Assembly (NCBI RefSeq): GCF_016583745.1
Contig: NZ_NRRQ01000011.1
Location: 1-64,000 of the forward strand
Source of the DNA: Chromatium okenii
GTDB taxonomy: Bacteria; Pseudomonadota; Gammaproteobacteria; Chromatiales; Chromatiaceae
Length of the DNA stretch: 64,000 nt
Direction: 5' to 3'
Below, one piece after another: positions 9,528 to 18,616 of the stretch. The notes beneath the pieces were generated by a model. That model did no database searches. It saw only the letters and a program-made list of their open reading frames with translations, and was not told where the DNA came from. Numbering within the stretch: position 1 is the stretch's first letter; each line of letters opens with the position of its first letter. The translations under genes and the position numbers were made by a program.

Positions 9528-10253
9528 ATGAGCGGTTTTTTCATCACCGGTACCGACACCGATTGCGGCAAAACGACGATCAGCCTCGGGTTAATGGCGG
9601 CGCTGCAACGGCGCGGGCTGCGGGTGCTGGGCATGAAACCGGTGGCAACGGGCGCGACCTGTTGGTCTGAAGTGGATTTAGCAATCACCAGTTGGGCAGC
9701 GTTATCAAAAAAGTTTGGAGTTAAAACACTCAAATTTAATTCCGACGCTTTGCAATTGCTGGCGCAGGGCAGCACGCTTGAACCCTATGAATTCATCAAT
9801 CCCTATCTATTCGTTCCCCCAATTGCGCCTCATCTCGCCGCAGCACAAATCAATGTCACCATTGACGCCAATACCATCATCACCGCGTATAACAATTTAG
9901 CAACGCGAGCCGATAGAATCATTGTTGAAGGCGTCGGCGGCTGGCGCGTCCCATTAGCTCCCAATTTCTTTCTCAGTGATCTGGCTGTAATGCTGCAATT
10001 ACCCGTGATTGTCATTATTGGTCTCAAGCTCGGTTGCATCAATCACGCGCTATTAACAATTGAGAGTATTCGCGCCAGCGGCGCACCATTATACGGCTGG
10101 ATTGCCAATCAAGTTGATCCACATCTGCGCGAACGCGACGGTATTCTTGCAACTTTAACGGAATTGATGACTGCGCCCTGTTTGGGCGTCGTGCCTTGGT
10201 TAGATGCAGCAACTCCGCAACAGATTGCGGAGTATTTACGAATTGAAAGATGA
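9528..10253 (+). CDS. bioD: ATP-dependent dethiobiotin synthetase
   Basis: BioD closes the ureido ring of biotin from 7,8-diaminopelargonate, CO2 and ATP. The 241-residue protein has the P-loop GTDTDCGKTT at about residues 8-17, KPVATG, VEGVGGWRVPL and IIGLKLGCINHALLT, all diagnostic. Between KPVATG and NSDAL there is an extra segment (CWSEVDLAITSWAALSKKFG and a few more residues) about 18 residues longer than the loop in E. coli BioD. From about 9700 onward the DNA is visibly richer in A/T than bioH-bioC. The active-site motifs are intact, so the enzyme is probably functional. Confidence 0.92.
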   Translation: MSGFFITGTDTDCGKTTISLGLMAALQRRGLRVLGMKPVATGATCWSEVDLAITSWAALSKKFGVKTLKFNSDALQLLAQGSTLEPYEFINPYLFVPPIAPHLAAAQINVTIDANTIITAYNNLATRADRIIVEGVGGWRVPLAPNFFLSDLAVMLQLPVIVIIGLKLGCINHALLTIESIRASGAPLYGWIANQVDPHLRERDGILATLTELMTAPCLGVVPWLDAATPQQIAEYLRIER

Positions 10254-10337
10254 GAATTGAATTATGGCAGTTTTTAATCGCACAAAAAATCAAAACTTGG
10301 TTTAATGCACTGTAATTCTATGATAATGAGATAACGT

Positions 10338-11159
10338 ATGAACTATCGCTATTTATTGCTATTGCTCGCCATTACCAACAGCGTTGTCGCTGCTCCCGAT
10401 ATGGTCGGCATGGAATTGTCAGCAGAAGTGGTGTTGTCGGTCGATACCACCTTGCCGGGCGGGATCGTACTGCCCGCTGGAACGCGCTTGCCGGCGGGAA
10501 CGGTGTTGCCAGCCGGAACCGTGTTGCCGCTGGCGACGCCAACATCGGATGAACCGCCCGAAGAATTACCGCCCGTTGAGGCGGCGGATGACGCGCCGAT
10601 CAGCACCGAAGTACCTGAATTAGAAACGAAATCGACCGCGCCGGAGTTAGAAGTGACGCCGCCTGCTGCCCCCGCCGAACCGACGTTATCGCTGCCAAAT
10701 GCGGGGCAGCCGCTCCGGTTGCCGCCCGTGCGCTTAGAGTCACACCGGATTCCGCAGTTGACGGTGCCGCCCGCTGCTGAGGAACAACCAACGGAAGATA
10801 TTGAAGCAAAATCAACGGATAACGCACCGGAAGTCGCGCCCGCTGGCGATGGCGTGCCCTATGTGAGCGGCGGAATTGGAGCTTCGGAGCGCGAAGAATT
10901 GGCGCAGGTTAAATCGGATTACAACCTTTATTTATTGTTTGCTGCGCAAGGCTCCGGCGCGTATCTCGCTGATGTCAAAGTAAAAATTTTTGATGCGACC
11001 GGCACAACATTATTAGCAGCAATTTCCAAAGGTCCTTGGTTTTATGCGCGTCTTGCGCCCGGTCAATACCGACTGCGGGTTAATTACGCCGATCAAATTC
11101 AAGCGCAAGAAGTGCGAATAACTGCGAATGGAGCAGTGCAAGTATCGTTTTATTGGTAA
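10338..11159 (+). CDS. Exported proline-rich protein with C-terminal beta-sandwich-like domain
   Basis: A 273-residue protein of unknown function. Residues 1-19 (MNYRYLLLLLAITNSVVAA) form a signal peptide. Residues ~36-60 contain tandem LPAG(T/R) units. The middle (about 65-185) is low-complexity Pro/Glu/Ala-rich and probably unstructured. The C-terminal ~90 residues (YNLYLLFAAQGSGAYLADVK to the end) resemble a carboxypeptidase-regulatory-like or transthyretin-like fold: a short domain with GPWFYARLAPGQYRLRVNY. It is likely periplasmic or anchored to the envelope. It is followed by a hairpin and then metA on the other strand. Confidence 0.65.
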   Translation: MNYRYLLLLLAITNSVVAAPDMVGMELSAEVVLSVDTTLPGGIVLPAGTRLPAGTVLPAGTVLPLATPTSDEPPEELPPVEAADDAPISTEVPELETKSTAPELEVTPPAAPAEPTLSLPNAGQPLRLPPVRLESHRIPQLTVPPAAEEQPTEDIEAKSTDNAPEVAPAGDGVPYVSGGIGASEREELAQVKSDYNLYLLFAAQGSGAYLADVKVKIFDATGTTLLAAISKGPWFYARLAPGQYRLRVNYADQIQAQEVRITANGAVQVSFYW

Positions 11160-11165
11160 TTGCTA

Positions 11166-11186
11166 GCAGGAGCATTTTGCTCCTGC
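11166..11186. terminator. Hairpin between convergent genes
   Basis: A perfect 9-bp inverted repeat (GCAGGAGCA / TGCTCCTGC) with a 3-base loop lies six bases after the stop at 11159 and just before the end of metA. Neither side has a clear T-run, so it may be a weak bidirectional terminator or an mRNA-stabilising stem. Confidence 0.45.
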
Positions 11187-11197
11187 CAACAACTCAT

Positions 11198-12268
11198 TCA
11201 CCATCCCAATGCCAACGGATCGTTTGGATTGATTTCTGCCATAAAAGGCAGGCGACGGTCATTATTGGTAACGCGATAAACCAAGCCCATCCAATTACCA
11301 ATCACACCTTGCGCAGTATCGTGCCAAGTATTATGTAACCGCGTTGTCATCCATTCTTCTGGGAATAATGGTGGCTCGCGTCCTTGATCCAAAGCTTCAT
11401 GTAATTGCTCATGGTATTCATCCAAAATTGCCCGTGCTTGCAACCCAAAATAATGTTCAGGAAACGGGGGATAATCCACACGAGCACCGGTAATAAACCG
11501 CTTCACTTCGCGTTTATATTCTTTTAATAACGAAATCATATCGTATTCAGGATGCCCCTGAAAGAAAATCTGCCGAAATCCATCGGCGCTCACTGCTAAA
11601 TGTACACCCGCAGCATCACTTTCAGTTAATACCCGCAAGCCAGCAGCATCAAATTGTGCCCGGCTAATATCATTAAACCGTGAATGCGGCACATCAAAAC
11701 GCGTATTCACATCACTCACTAACGGATGTGTGCGTTCAACTATATGATGTGAATATACGCCCCAACATTTTGCCGGTAATGGTTGCCGCCGTTGCTGATA
11801 GCGAAATTGCATGACCGCATGAGTTGCTAAACAGGAACACAGCGTTGAACACACCTGTTCAAATGCCCAATCCACTACTGTAATTAATGGTTGCCAAAAA
11901 GGTTCTTGCGCTAAATCAGAGCCGCTTACATTAGCACCCGTAATAATGAGTGCGTCTAATCCTTCTGCACGAATTTTTTCAAAAGGTTCATAATAGCGTT
12001 GAATATATGCTTGCGCTTCCGCACCGCGTTTTAAGCCATCGAGAGTAAATGGATGTACATAAAACTGCGCAATGGGGTTGCTTTGACCAACTAAGCGAAA
12101 AAATTGCCGCTCAGTAGCAGCGAGTGCTGCATCTGGCATCATATTGAGCAAGCCAATATGTAGTTCTCGAATATCTTGTTGAATTGCGCAATCCGGTTCC
12201 AGAATACGTTGTCCCTCATCGCGTAAGCGTGCGAAGGTAGGTAAATCGTTATGGGCGACAATAGGCAT
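11198..12268 (-). CDS. metA: Homoserine O-succinyltransferase family protein
   Basis: Acylates homoserine as the first committed step of methionine synthesis. The 356-residue protein has the class-I amidotransferase-like triad of the MetA family: Cys146 in SCLATHA, and His239 and Glu241 in FFQGHPEYD. LNMMPDAALAATERQFFRLVG corresponds to the MetA N-terminal region. The acyl donor (succinyl- versus acetyl-CoA) cannot be told from sequence by eye. The C-terminus (WHDTAQGVIGNWMGLVYRVT) is longer than in E. coli MetA. A P-loop protein gene lies directly upstream in the same orientation. Confidence 0.85.
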   Translation of the reverse strand: MPIVAHNDLPTFARLRDEGQRILEPDCAIQQDIRELHIGLLNMMPDAALAATERQFFRLVGQSNPIAQFYVHPFTLDGLKRGAEAQAYIQRYYEPFEKIRAEGLDALIITGANVSGSDLAQEPFWQPLITVVDWAFEQVCSTLCSCLATHAVMQFRYQQRRQPLPAKCWGVYSHHIVERTHPLVSDVNTRFDVPHSRFNDISRAQFDAAGLRVLTESDAAGVHLAVSADGFRQIFFQGHPEYDMISLLKEYKREVKRFITGARVDYPPFPEHYFGLQARAILDEYHEQLHEALDQGREPPLFPEEWMTTRLHNTWHDTAQGVIGNWMGLVYRVTNNDRRLPFMAEINPNDPLALGW

Positions 12269-12294
12269 AATGGCAATACTCCGATAGCGATGAA

Positions 12295-13176
12295 TTAAAT
12301 TTCAGCCCGCGGCAAATCAGCTGCTGGTGCAATTTCAGCGCGGGCAATTGCGGATTCAATTAACAACAGAAAATCCTGTTCATCGCGCACACTTGCCACA
12401 TCAATAGACGACACCGTATAACCATGTGGACGCGCAATCGCTTCATAACGCGGCACTCGAGAATGAAATAAACGCGGAAATACCCAGCGCGTAAAGGCAT
12501 TGGGTTCAATTTCTGCAACGTAATGCAACCCCTGTTCGGTTAAATAATCCACCAAAGCCGCCCGTAAAAATTCTGGTCGATAATACAACGGTTTAGGATC
12601 AGCTTGGGCGCGTTGAATCAGTTTGATTTCATCTGCTGCCGGAACGCGAATGTATAGAATTAAACTGTGCTTGGCGAGCAATTCAATCACACTCGGATCA
12701 TCTAATTCACACAGGCTGCCGCCAACATCATTGACCAAATGTGGATAACCATAAATTTCTCGCGCTTTACACACAAAATCTGGCACATCGTACATTGCCG
12801 CAATTTCTGCTTTCCGGTATAACGCTTGGCGACGGCTGAATTCATTGAGTGGTAATCCATCAAATTCAGGATTGCCCAGCTTGCCAATAAAACTCAACAC
12901 TGGGCCGAGATCGTGAATTTTGATGATATTGCGAATCGTAATCCAATCGCGCCGCAATAAATCACGCAAAAAAGGATCGCGCATTGCCTGCGCTTTAATT
13001 AAATCCAAAATCGGCTCGTCTAAATAACGGGTGCCAATACGATAATCACCCGAATAGTGAAACCAATCATTGCGGCGCAACATTGCCGATAAATGGGTTT
13101 TCCCCACGCCAGACATGCCCAACAGAGTGACGCATTTGTTGTTCCAAGCCCGGAATGCTTCAACTGTAAATTTCAA
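12295..13176 (-). CDS. P-loop NTPase of unknown function
   Basis: A 293-residue protein with one clear motif, a Walker A GMSGVGKTHLS at about residues 19-29. Further conserved-looking stretches are HYSGDYRIGTRYLDEP and LVNDVGGSLCELDDPSV, and the general layout resembles small-molecule kinases or nucleotide-binding chaperone-like ATPases. The start appears to be a TTG at 13176 with GGAG nine bases upstream. The gene ends 26 bp before metA and is probably in its transcript, so a function near methionine metabolism is possible. I do not recognise a named family. Confidence 0.7.
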   Translation of the reverse strand: MKFTVEAFRAWNNKCVTLLGMSGVGKTHLSAMLRRNDWFHYSGDYRIGTRYLDEPILDLIKAQAMRDPFLRDLLRRDWITIRNIIKIHDLGPVLSFIGKLGNPEFDGLPLNEFSRRQALYRKAEIAAMYDVPDFVCKAREIYGYPHLVNDVGGSLCELDDPSVIELLAKHSLILYIRVPAADEIKLIQRAQADPKPLYYRPEFLRAALVDYLTEQGLHYVAEIEPNAFTRWVFPRLFHSRVPRYEAIARPHGYTVSSIDVASVRDEQDFLLLIESAIARAEIAPAADLPRAEI

Positions 13177-13223
13177 GGGTTAAGACTCCAAATCAAGTGG
13201 TCAATATATGCGTTCTGATTGAA

Positions 13224-13805
13224 TCATCTTACCGCCAGCGGTGGTAATAAGACGTCTTCATACACTGCGGCGATTGCACAGTGAAAATCAACGCTAGTCA
13301 ATACCAATTCATCAGCGGCTGTAAAAGAATATAATACCCACTGGTTGTCTTCTTCACGGCGAAAGACATCAATCGCCATACAGTCCGGTTTCACTAACAC
13401 ATACTCTTGCAATGATTCAAGCTGCTGATAATAACCAAACTTCGCACTGTAATCATATACTGCGGTTGATTTTGACAGCACCTCAATAATCAAATTGGGA
13501 TGACGTTTCATTAACGCTTGTCCAACATCCCGCGCATCGCAAGTGACAAACACATCGGGATAAAAAAAACTGTCGGCAGTATCAACTTTCACTTTCATAT
13601 CCGCAATGAATACGCGGCATGGACTGCCGCGCACATGTGAACGCAGCAGTGAAAAAAGATTCCCGGCGATGGTAACATGTGATTCATGCGCTCCTGCCAT
13701 TGCGAAAATCTCACCTGCAATGTATTCATGTTTGGTTAATGAATGCTCTTCGGCTTGCAAATAGGCGTCAACAGTCATATAAAGACGTTCAGCAGTATTT
13801 GACAT
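13224..13805 (-). CDS. Uma2-family (DUF820) putative endonuclease
   Basis: A 193-residue protein of the Uma2/DUF820 family, a PD-(D/E)XK nuclease fold of unclear role that is frequent in cyanobacteria and some phototrophic proteobacteria. Family features are YMTVDAYLQAEE, KHEYIAGEIFAMAG, the catalytic-type FYPDVFVTCD and LIIEVLSKSTAVYD, followed by YQQLESLQEYVLV. GGAG lies before the ATG at 13805. It stands as a single gene. Uma2 proteins have been proposed to be domesticated from mobile elements; no element ends are visible here. Confidence 0.85.
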   Translation of the reverse strand: MSNTAERLYMTVDAYLQAEEHSLTKHEYIAGEIFAMAGAHESHVTIAGNLFSLLRSHVRGSPCRVFIADMKVKVDTADSFFYPDVFVTCDARDVGQALMKRHPNLIIEVLSKSTAVYDYSAKFGYYQQLESLQEYVLVKPDCMAIDVFRREEDNQWVLYSFTAADELVLTSVDFHCAIAAVYEDVLLPPLAVR

Positions 13806-13917
13806 TGGGTTACTCCTTTCTTATTGCTGTGGGCTGAAATGCGCATGACCTGCAAGCGTCAAGCGCGGCTGTCAGTGCTACGCAGTGCAATTCTATCAAT
13901 TCAGCGGACAATTTAAC

Positions 13918-14649
13918 ATGTGTAATACCTGCGGCTGCACCCATCCTCACGACCATGATCACGCGCATTCAATATCTGGCGATCATCAACACGTTGCCGT
14001 AGAGGTGTTGACCGGGTTGTTATCGGCAAACGATCAGCAGGCAGCGCATAACCGCGAACATTTTAATGCCCACAAGATATTGGCATTAAATATCATGTCC
14101 TCGCCGGGCGCGGGCAAAACCAGTCTATTAGAAGCTACGATTGATGCACTCGGTGCTCATTGTCGCATTGCGGTCATTGAAGGCGATTTAGAAACTGAAA
14201 ATGACGCGCTGCGTATTCGCGCCAAAGGTGTGCCCGCTATTCAAATTACTACTGGCGGTGCCTGTCATCTCGATGCCCAACAAATTCATACCGTTTTGCA
14301 TCAATTGAATTTAGACGAGATTGATTTATTATTTATTGAAAATGTCGGCAATCTGGTTTGTCCCGCCAGCTTTGATCTCGGTCAACATCACAACATTACA
14401 TTGCTGTCTGTACCCGAAGGCGATGATAAACCTGCTAAATATCCGGTGATGTTTCGTATTGCCGATTTGGTATTGTGTACTAAAGCCGATTTATTGCCGT
14501 TATTGCCCGAATTTCAACCAATTCGCGCTGAACACCATTTGCGCCAACTCGCCAGCACCGCGCCCTTTATCACTCTGTCCACGCGCCCCGGCAGCGATTT
14601 GACGCCTTGGCTGCAATGGTTGCATACGGCGCTGGCAGCACATAAGTAA
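13918..14649 (+). CDS. hypB: Hydrogenase nickel-incorporation GTPase HypB
   Basis: HypB is a GTPase that helps HypA insert nickel into [NiFe]-hydrogenase. The ATG at 13918 gives MCNTCGCTHPHDHDHAHS, with the N-terminal CxxCGC metal motif and a short His-rich stretch. The G domain has SSPGAGKTS, EGDLETENDA, ENVGNLVCPASFDLG and CTKADLL. These identify HypB firmly. No other hyp gene or hydrogenase subunit lies in the window; the next gene, rlmJ, follows after 6 bp and is unrelated. Confidence 0.93.
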   Translation: MCNTCGCTHPHDHDHAHSISGDHQHVAVEVLTGLLSANDQQAAHNREHFNAHKILALNIMSSPGAGKTSLLEATIDALGAHCRIAVIEGDLETENDALRIRAKGVPAIQITTGGACHLDAQQIHTVLHQLNLDEIDLLFIENVGNLVCPASFDLGQHHNITLLSVPEGDDKPAKYPVMFRIADLVLCTKADLLPLLPEFQPIRAEHHLRQLASTAPFITLSTRPGSDLTPWLQWLHTALAAHK

Positions 14650-14655
14650 TTGACA

Positions 14656-15513
14656 ATGCTGAGTTATTTGCACGGATTCCACGCGGGAAATCATGCCGAT
14701 GTGTTCAAGCACAGCGTGTTGACGCTGTTGCTGGAAACGCTGACGCTTAAACCTAAACCCTTGACTTATTTGGAAACTCATGCCGGCGCGGGCATTTATG
14801 ATCTCACCAGTGCGCAGGCGCGTAAAACCAGCGAGGCGACGGATGGCATTAAGCGTTTATGGGCGCGACGGGCGGAATTTCCTGAACTCGCCGCCTATTT
14901 CAATGCGATTGCGGCGCTTAATGCAACGGATGAAATAGTGCGTTATCCGGGGTCGCCGCAGTTAGCGCAGGCTGGATTGCGGGATGCAGATCAATTGATT
15001 TTAATGGAATTGCATCCAACAGAAGCGCAAACCTTGCGCCACAATTTTAGCCATGATGCGCGAATTCATGTGCATCAACGCAATGGTTATGAAGGTTTAC
15101 CGGCGCTATTGCCGCCCACGCCATCGCGGGGCTTGGTGTTAATTGATCCGTCGTATGAAACCGCAATTGAAATGCGGCAAGTTGCGGAAACTATATTTGC
15201 GTCTTATCAACGCTGGGCAGGCGGTTGTTATCTGATTTGGTATCCGCGTTTGGGTGTACAACGCGATCAAGCTGCCCAATTATTAAAACGGTTGCTGCGG
15301 CAATTACCAACGCTATTAACTGCGGAATTGTGGGTGCGCCCGCAACCGCCAACGTTTGGAATGTATGGCTCAGGAGTTATCCTGATTAACCCGCCGTGGC
15401 AGTTTGAATTGCAATTGCAGGCGCTATTACCACGGTTAGCGGCTATATTAGCTATTGCGCCATTAAAAGATGCGGGCTGGCATGTAGAATGGCGCACGGC
15501 AACAACTGCATGA
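14656..15513 (+). CDS. rlmJ: 23S rRNA A2030 N6-methyltransferase
   Basis: RlmJ methylates N6 of A2030 in 23S rRNA. The 285-residue product begins MLSYLHGFHAGNHADVFKH, the signature N-terminus of the YhiR/RlmJ family, followed by LETHAGAGIYDL and the catalytic DPSYE (in RGLVLIDPSYE). I use the ATG at 14656 because the conserved start falls there. It follows hypB by 6 bp and is probably cotranscribed. A hairpin follows the stop. Confidence 0.93.
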   Translation: MLSYLHGFHAGNHADVFKHSVLTLLLETLTLKPKPLTYLETHAGAGIYDLTSAQARKTSEATDGIKRLWARRAEFPELAAYFNAIAALNATDEIVRYPGSPQLAQAGLRDADQLILMELHPTEAQTLRHNFSHDARIHVHQRNGYEGLPALLPPTPSRGLVLIDPSYETAIEMRQVAETIFASYQRWAGGCYLIWYPRLGVQRDQAAQLLKRLLRQLPTLLTAELWVRPQPPTFGMYGSGVILINPPWQFELQLQALLPRLAAILAIAPLKDAGWHVEWRTATTA

Positions 15514-15521
15514 GCTTTTGC

Positions 15522-15545
15522 GCCCATCATGTCAAGATGATGGGC
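15522..15545 (+). terminator. Hairpin after rlmJ
   Basis: A 9-bp stem (GCCCATCAT / ATGATGGGC) with a 6-base loop lies between the convergent rlmJ and rhodanese genes. It has no strong T-run on the plus strand, so it is a modest candidate for a shared terminator. Confidence 0.45.
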
Positions 15546-15562
15546 ATTTCGTGCGTGAATGA

Positions 15563-16015
15563 TCAGCAATCTGGGCAAGGTTTAATCGGGAGTCCGCGCT
15601 CGATCCAGCCGGGTCCTGCCATGCTGCCGATCATGCCTTCGGGGATGTTGATGACGTTCGTAAATCCTTGTTTTTGCAGGAATCGCTGTGCATAACCGCT
15701 GCGGCTGCCGGTGCGACAAATGACCGCCACCGGCGCAGTTTTGTCGCCATTCACGGCAGCCAATACCTTTGTAGTAAAGCCAGTTGCGCCGTCGGGGTCT
15801 TGCAGATCAATGCGTTTTGCTTCTGCCACCACGCCAGAACCACGCCATTCTTCTGGAGTGCGAATATCAATTAAGGTTAATTCGCCAGCTTGCAGTTTGC
15901 TCAATACTTCTGGCGGAGTGAGCGTTGCGTTGGCAGCTTGGGCGCTACCGATGATGACGAATGCACCAAGCAAAAATGCTGCGCATGAACTCAGTAATGA
16001 AAAACGCTGTTGCAT
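15563..16015 (-). CDS. Exported rhodanese-domain protein
   Basis: A 150-residue periplasmic single-domain rhodanese. A signal peptide ends at SAQA (about residues 24-27). The rhodanese fold shows LTLIDIRTPEEWRGSG and the active-site loop VICRTGSRS with the catalytic cysteine. The C-terminus ends in PIKPCPDC, two extra cysteines that could bind metal or form a disulfide. In a sulfur-oxidising phototroph it may handle sulfane sulfur in the periplasm; this is inference from the family. Confidence 0.88.
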   Translation of the reverse strand: MQQRFSLLSSCAAFLLGAFVIIGSAQAANATLTPPEVLSKLQAGELTLIDIRTPEEWRGSGVVAEAKRIDLQDPDGATGFTTKVLAAVNGDKTAPVAVICRTGSRSGYAQRFLQKQGFTNVINIPEGMIGSMAGPGWIERGLPIKPCPDC

Positions 16016-16067
16016 TGCGGTTAATTCCTATAAAGTTGTGAATGAAATGATGTGTTTGAGTGCCAGT

Positions 16068-16943
16068 TTAGGTGCCGTTAATGCGCTCGTAATAGCGAGC
16101 GCGATATAATAAACGCGGCATCGCGCCATCAGTAAAACCGGTGCGGGTGTGGAGCACGTTGTTACTAATTAACCCCCAACCGGATTGTAAACGCCCTACA
16201 CAATGCCAAGGCGAATCAGTGCGCAAAAATTCTTTCAGATAGGCAACTGCTGCGGTAGTGAGCGCATCATCGCGCCATTTGATGTTGCGGGCGCGATTAG
16301 TATAGCGCATGTGCAAGCGACCATCAGAACGGACTGAAAATACGGGGCCTGATTGTGCGGGTCGTACCTGTACTCCGCCAACTTCATTTGCGGGAATTGT
16401 CATGCAATCGGGGTGCATTAACGCTTGAATAAAATCAGGTTGATGCTCGCGGAGCTGTAAATACGCCAGCTCGTGATCCAATAACGCATTTTCACCACCG
16501 GCAGCGGCGGGTTGCACGCAATGCAGCAATAACCCATAAATCTGGCGTTCGGGTGCGTTGTAATAGCCGTCGGTGTGCCAGTCAATCGGGCGATTGGAAT
16601 ACGGAATGTAATTTTCGTGGGCGCTGTCAATTTGCACCGTTAATGAAGTAATCGCATCTTCATCAGCGCCAGCATTATGATCTAATTGCTGTAATCCAAA
16701 TTGTGCGCCCAAGGCTTTGGGAATGGATTTATCTGGATCAGCGCCAGTGGTGCTGAGATAAATCGCCATATTTGCTATGCGACAGCGTTCTAAAATAGCC
16801 TGATGTTCTGCCGCTGTGAGCTGGCGCGGGTCCTTGATTTCAACCAGTAGCGCATTGAGATCAGTTGGCGCAATGGTTAATTTATGATCGCGCCAGCGTT
16901 GATATGCGCTTTCATTGCAGAGATAAAATGGAGAATCTGTCAT
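16068..16943 (-). CDS. TauD/TfdA-like Fe(II)/2-oxoglutarate dioxygenase family protein
   Basis: A 291-residue cytosolic oxygenase. The metal-binding facial triad is suggested by HxD in DWHTDGYYN and by the distal His in NNVLHTRTGF, with the oxoglutarate-binding Arg probably in PRLLYRARYYE. The N-terminus (MTDSPFYLCNESAYQRWRDH) resembles a group of uncharacterised TauD-like proteins common in gammaproteobacteria. The substrate is unknown. It ends 53 bp from the rhodanese gene in the same orientation and may share its transcript. Confidence 0.8.
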   Translation of the reverse strand: MTDSPFYLCNESAYQRWRDHKLTIAPTDLNALLVEIKDPRQLTAAEHQAILERCRIANMAIYLSTTGADPDKSIPKALGAQFGLQQLDHNAGADEDAITSLTVQIDSAHENYIPYSNRPIDWHTDGYYNAPERQIYGLLLHCVQPAAAGGENALLDHELAYLQLREHQPDFIQALMHPDCMTIPANEVGGVQVRPAQSGPVFSVRSDGRLHMRYTNRARNIKWRDDALTTAAVAYLKEFLRTDSPWHCVGRLQSGWGLISNNVLHTRTGFTDGAMPRLLYRARYYERINGT

Positions 16944-17053
16944 AACAATGGGACACCGTAATCATGTGAGAAATCCGGCGGGGAGCGCCGGACGTTTATG
17001 GTAGCCCAATAGCCGCGCCGGGTTACAATCAAACCATCACCAATTCCAAAATA

Positions 17054-18616
17054 ATGAGTGACACGATGATGAGCAAAGACCAGTTGATTATTTTTGATAC
17101 CACGTTGCGCGATGGCGAGCAAAGCCCCGGCGCGTCAATGACCAAGGATGAAAAGGTGCGGATCGCCAAAGCCTTGGAACGGATGCACGTTGATGTGATT
17201 GAGGCGGGATTCCCGATTGCCAGCCCCGGCGATTTTGAGGCGGTGAAGGCGGTCGCAGCGGCGGTGAAGGATAGCCGGGTCTGCGCGTTGGCACGGGCGC
17301 TGGATGCGGACATCAATCGCGCCGGTGAAGCCTTGGAAGCGGCGGCGGCGGGGCGGATTCATACCTTTATTGCGACCTCGCCGATTCACATGGAAAAGAA
17401 GTTGCGGATGACGCCGGAGCAGGTGCTGGCGCAGGCAGTTCACGCGGTGAAACGGGCGCGGCAGTTCACCGATGATGTGGAGTTTTCGCCCGAAGATGCG
17501 GGGCGTTCTGAGATTGATTTTTTGTGCCGGATATTGGAGGCGGTGATCGCGGCTGGCGCTCGTACTGTCAACATTCCCGACACGGTCGGTTACAACATTC
17601 CCGATCAATTCGGCAGCCTGATTGCGACCTTGCGCGAGCGGGTGCCGAATGCCGATCAAGCGGTGTTTTCGGTGCATTGTCATAACGATTTGGGGCTGGC
17701 GGTGGCCAATTCGCTGGCGGCGGTGCGCAATGGAGCGCGGCAAGTTGAATGCACAATCAATGGCTTAGGTGAGCGGGCGGGCAATGCGGCGCTGGAAGAA
17801 ATCGTGATGGCGGTGCGGACGCGGCAGGATTTGTTTGATTGCCAAACTCGGCTCGATACCACGCAAATTATGACCTGCTCGCGGCTGGTTTCGACCATTA
17901 CTGGCTTTCCGGTGCAGCCGAATAAAGCGGTGGTGGGCATCAACGCTTTCGCGCATGAATCCGGCATTCATCAAGATGGCGTGCTGAAAAACCGCGAAAC
18001 CTACGAAATCATGCGGGCGCAGGATGTCGGCTGGTCAGAAAACCGGATGGTGATGGGCAAGCATTCGGGGCGCAATGCGTTTCGAGCGCGGTTGCTGGAG
18101 CTGGGCGTGGTGTTGAATTCTGAGGAAGATTTGAACGCTGCGTTTGCCCGTTTCAAAGAATTGGCGGACAAAAAGCACGAGATTTTTGATGAGGATTTGC
18201 AGGCGCTGGTGACTGACGCGACGTTGGAAACCGCCAACGAGCGGGTCAAATTAGTGTCGCTGCGGGTGTGCTCGGAAACTGGCGAAACGCCACACGCGAC
18301 GTTGATGTTGACGGTGGACGGCGCAGAACAAGCTGGCAGCGCCAGCGGCAGCGGCCCGGTCGATGCGACGTTTAAGGCGATTGAATCCATTGTGAAGAGT
18401 GGCGCGGCGCTGCGGCTGTATTCGGTCAACGCGATCACCAGCGGCACTGATGCGCAGGGCGAGGTGACGGTGCGCTTGGAAAAAGGCGGGCGCGTGGTCA
18501 ACGGGCAAGGCGCGGATACTGACATCGTGATTGCTTCTGCCAAGGCGTATCTCAACGCTTGCAACACGATTTTGCATCCGGCACAGCGGGCACATCCGCA
18601 GATCGCCGATGTCTGA
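17054..18616 (+). CDS. leuA: 2-isopropylmalate synthase
   Basis: Condenses acetyl-CoA with 2-oxoisovalerate, the first committed step of leucine synthesis. The 520-residue protein has the HMGL-like catalytic signature [34 protein letters not shown] and [13 protein letters not shown], then [15 protein letters not shown] and [14 protein letters not shown]. The C-terminal LeuA regulatory domain ([15 protein letters not shown]) is complete, so leucine feedback inhibition is expected. An alternative start at the second Met pair (17066) is possible. The 3' end overlaps the next gene by 8 bp. Confidence 0.95.
   Translation: MSDTMMSKDQLIIFDTTLRDGEQSPGASMTKDEKVRIAKALERMHVDVIEAGFPIASPGDFEAVKAVAAAVKDSRVCALARALDADINRAGEALEAAAAGRIHTFIATSPIHMEKKLRMTPEQVLAQAVHAVKRARQFTDDVEFSPEDAGRSEIDFLCRILEAVIAAGARTVNIPDTVGYNIPDQFGSLIATLRERVPNADQAVFSVHCHNDLGLAVANSLAAVRNGARQVECTINGLGERAGNAALEEIVMAVRTRQDLFDCQTRLDTTQIMTCSRLVSTITGFPVQPNKAVVGINAFAHESGIHQDGVLKNRETYEIMRAQDVGWSENRMVMGKHSGRNAFRARLLELGVVLNSEEDLNAAFARFKELADKKHEIFDEDLQALVTDATLETANERVKLVSLRVCSETGETPHATLMLTVDGAEQAGSASGSGPVDATFKAIESIVKSGAALRLYSVNAITSGTDAQGEVTVRLEKGGRVVNGQGADTDIVIASAKAYLNACNTILHPAQRAHPQIADV

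Noticed and set aside
13224-13805. Uma2-family gene considered as an insertion-sequence transposase
   Set aside because: No terminal inverted repeats or target duplication are visible; it is a lone Uma2/DUF820 gene.
17135-17743. Long antisense frame inside leuA
   Set aside because: Arg/His-rich shadow of a GC-rich conserved gene; no start signal or motif.
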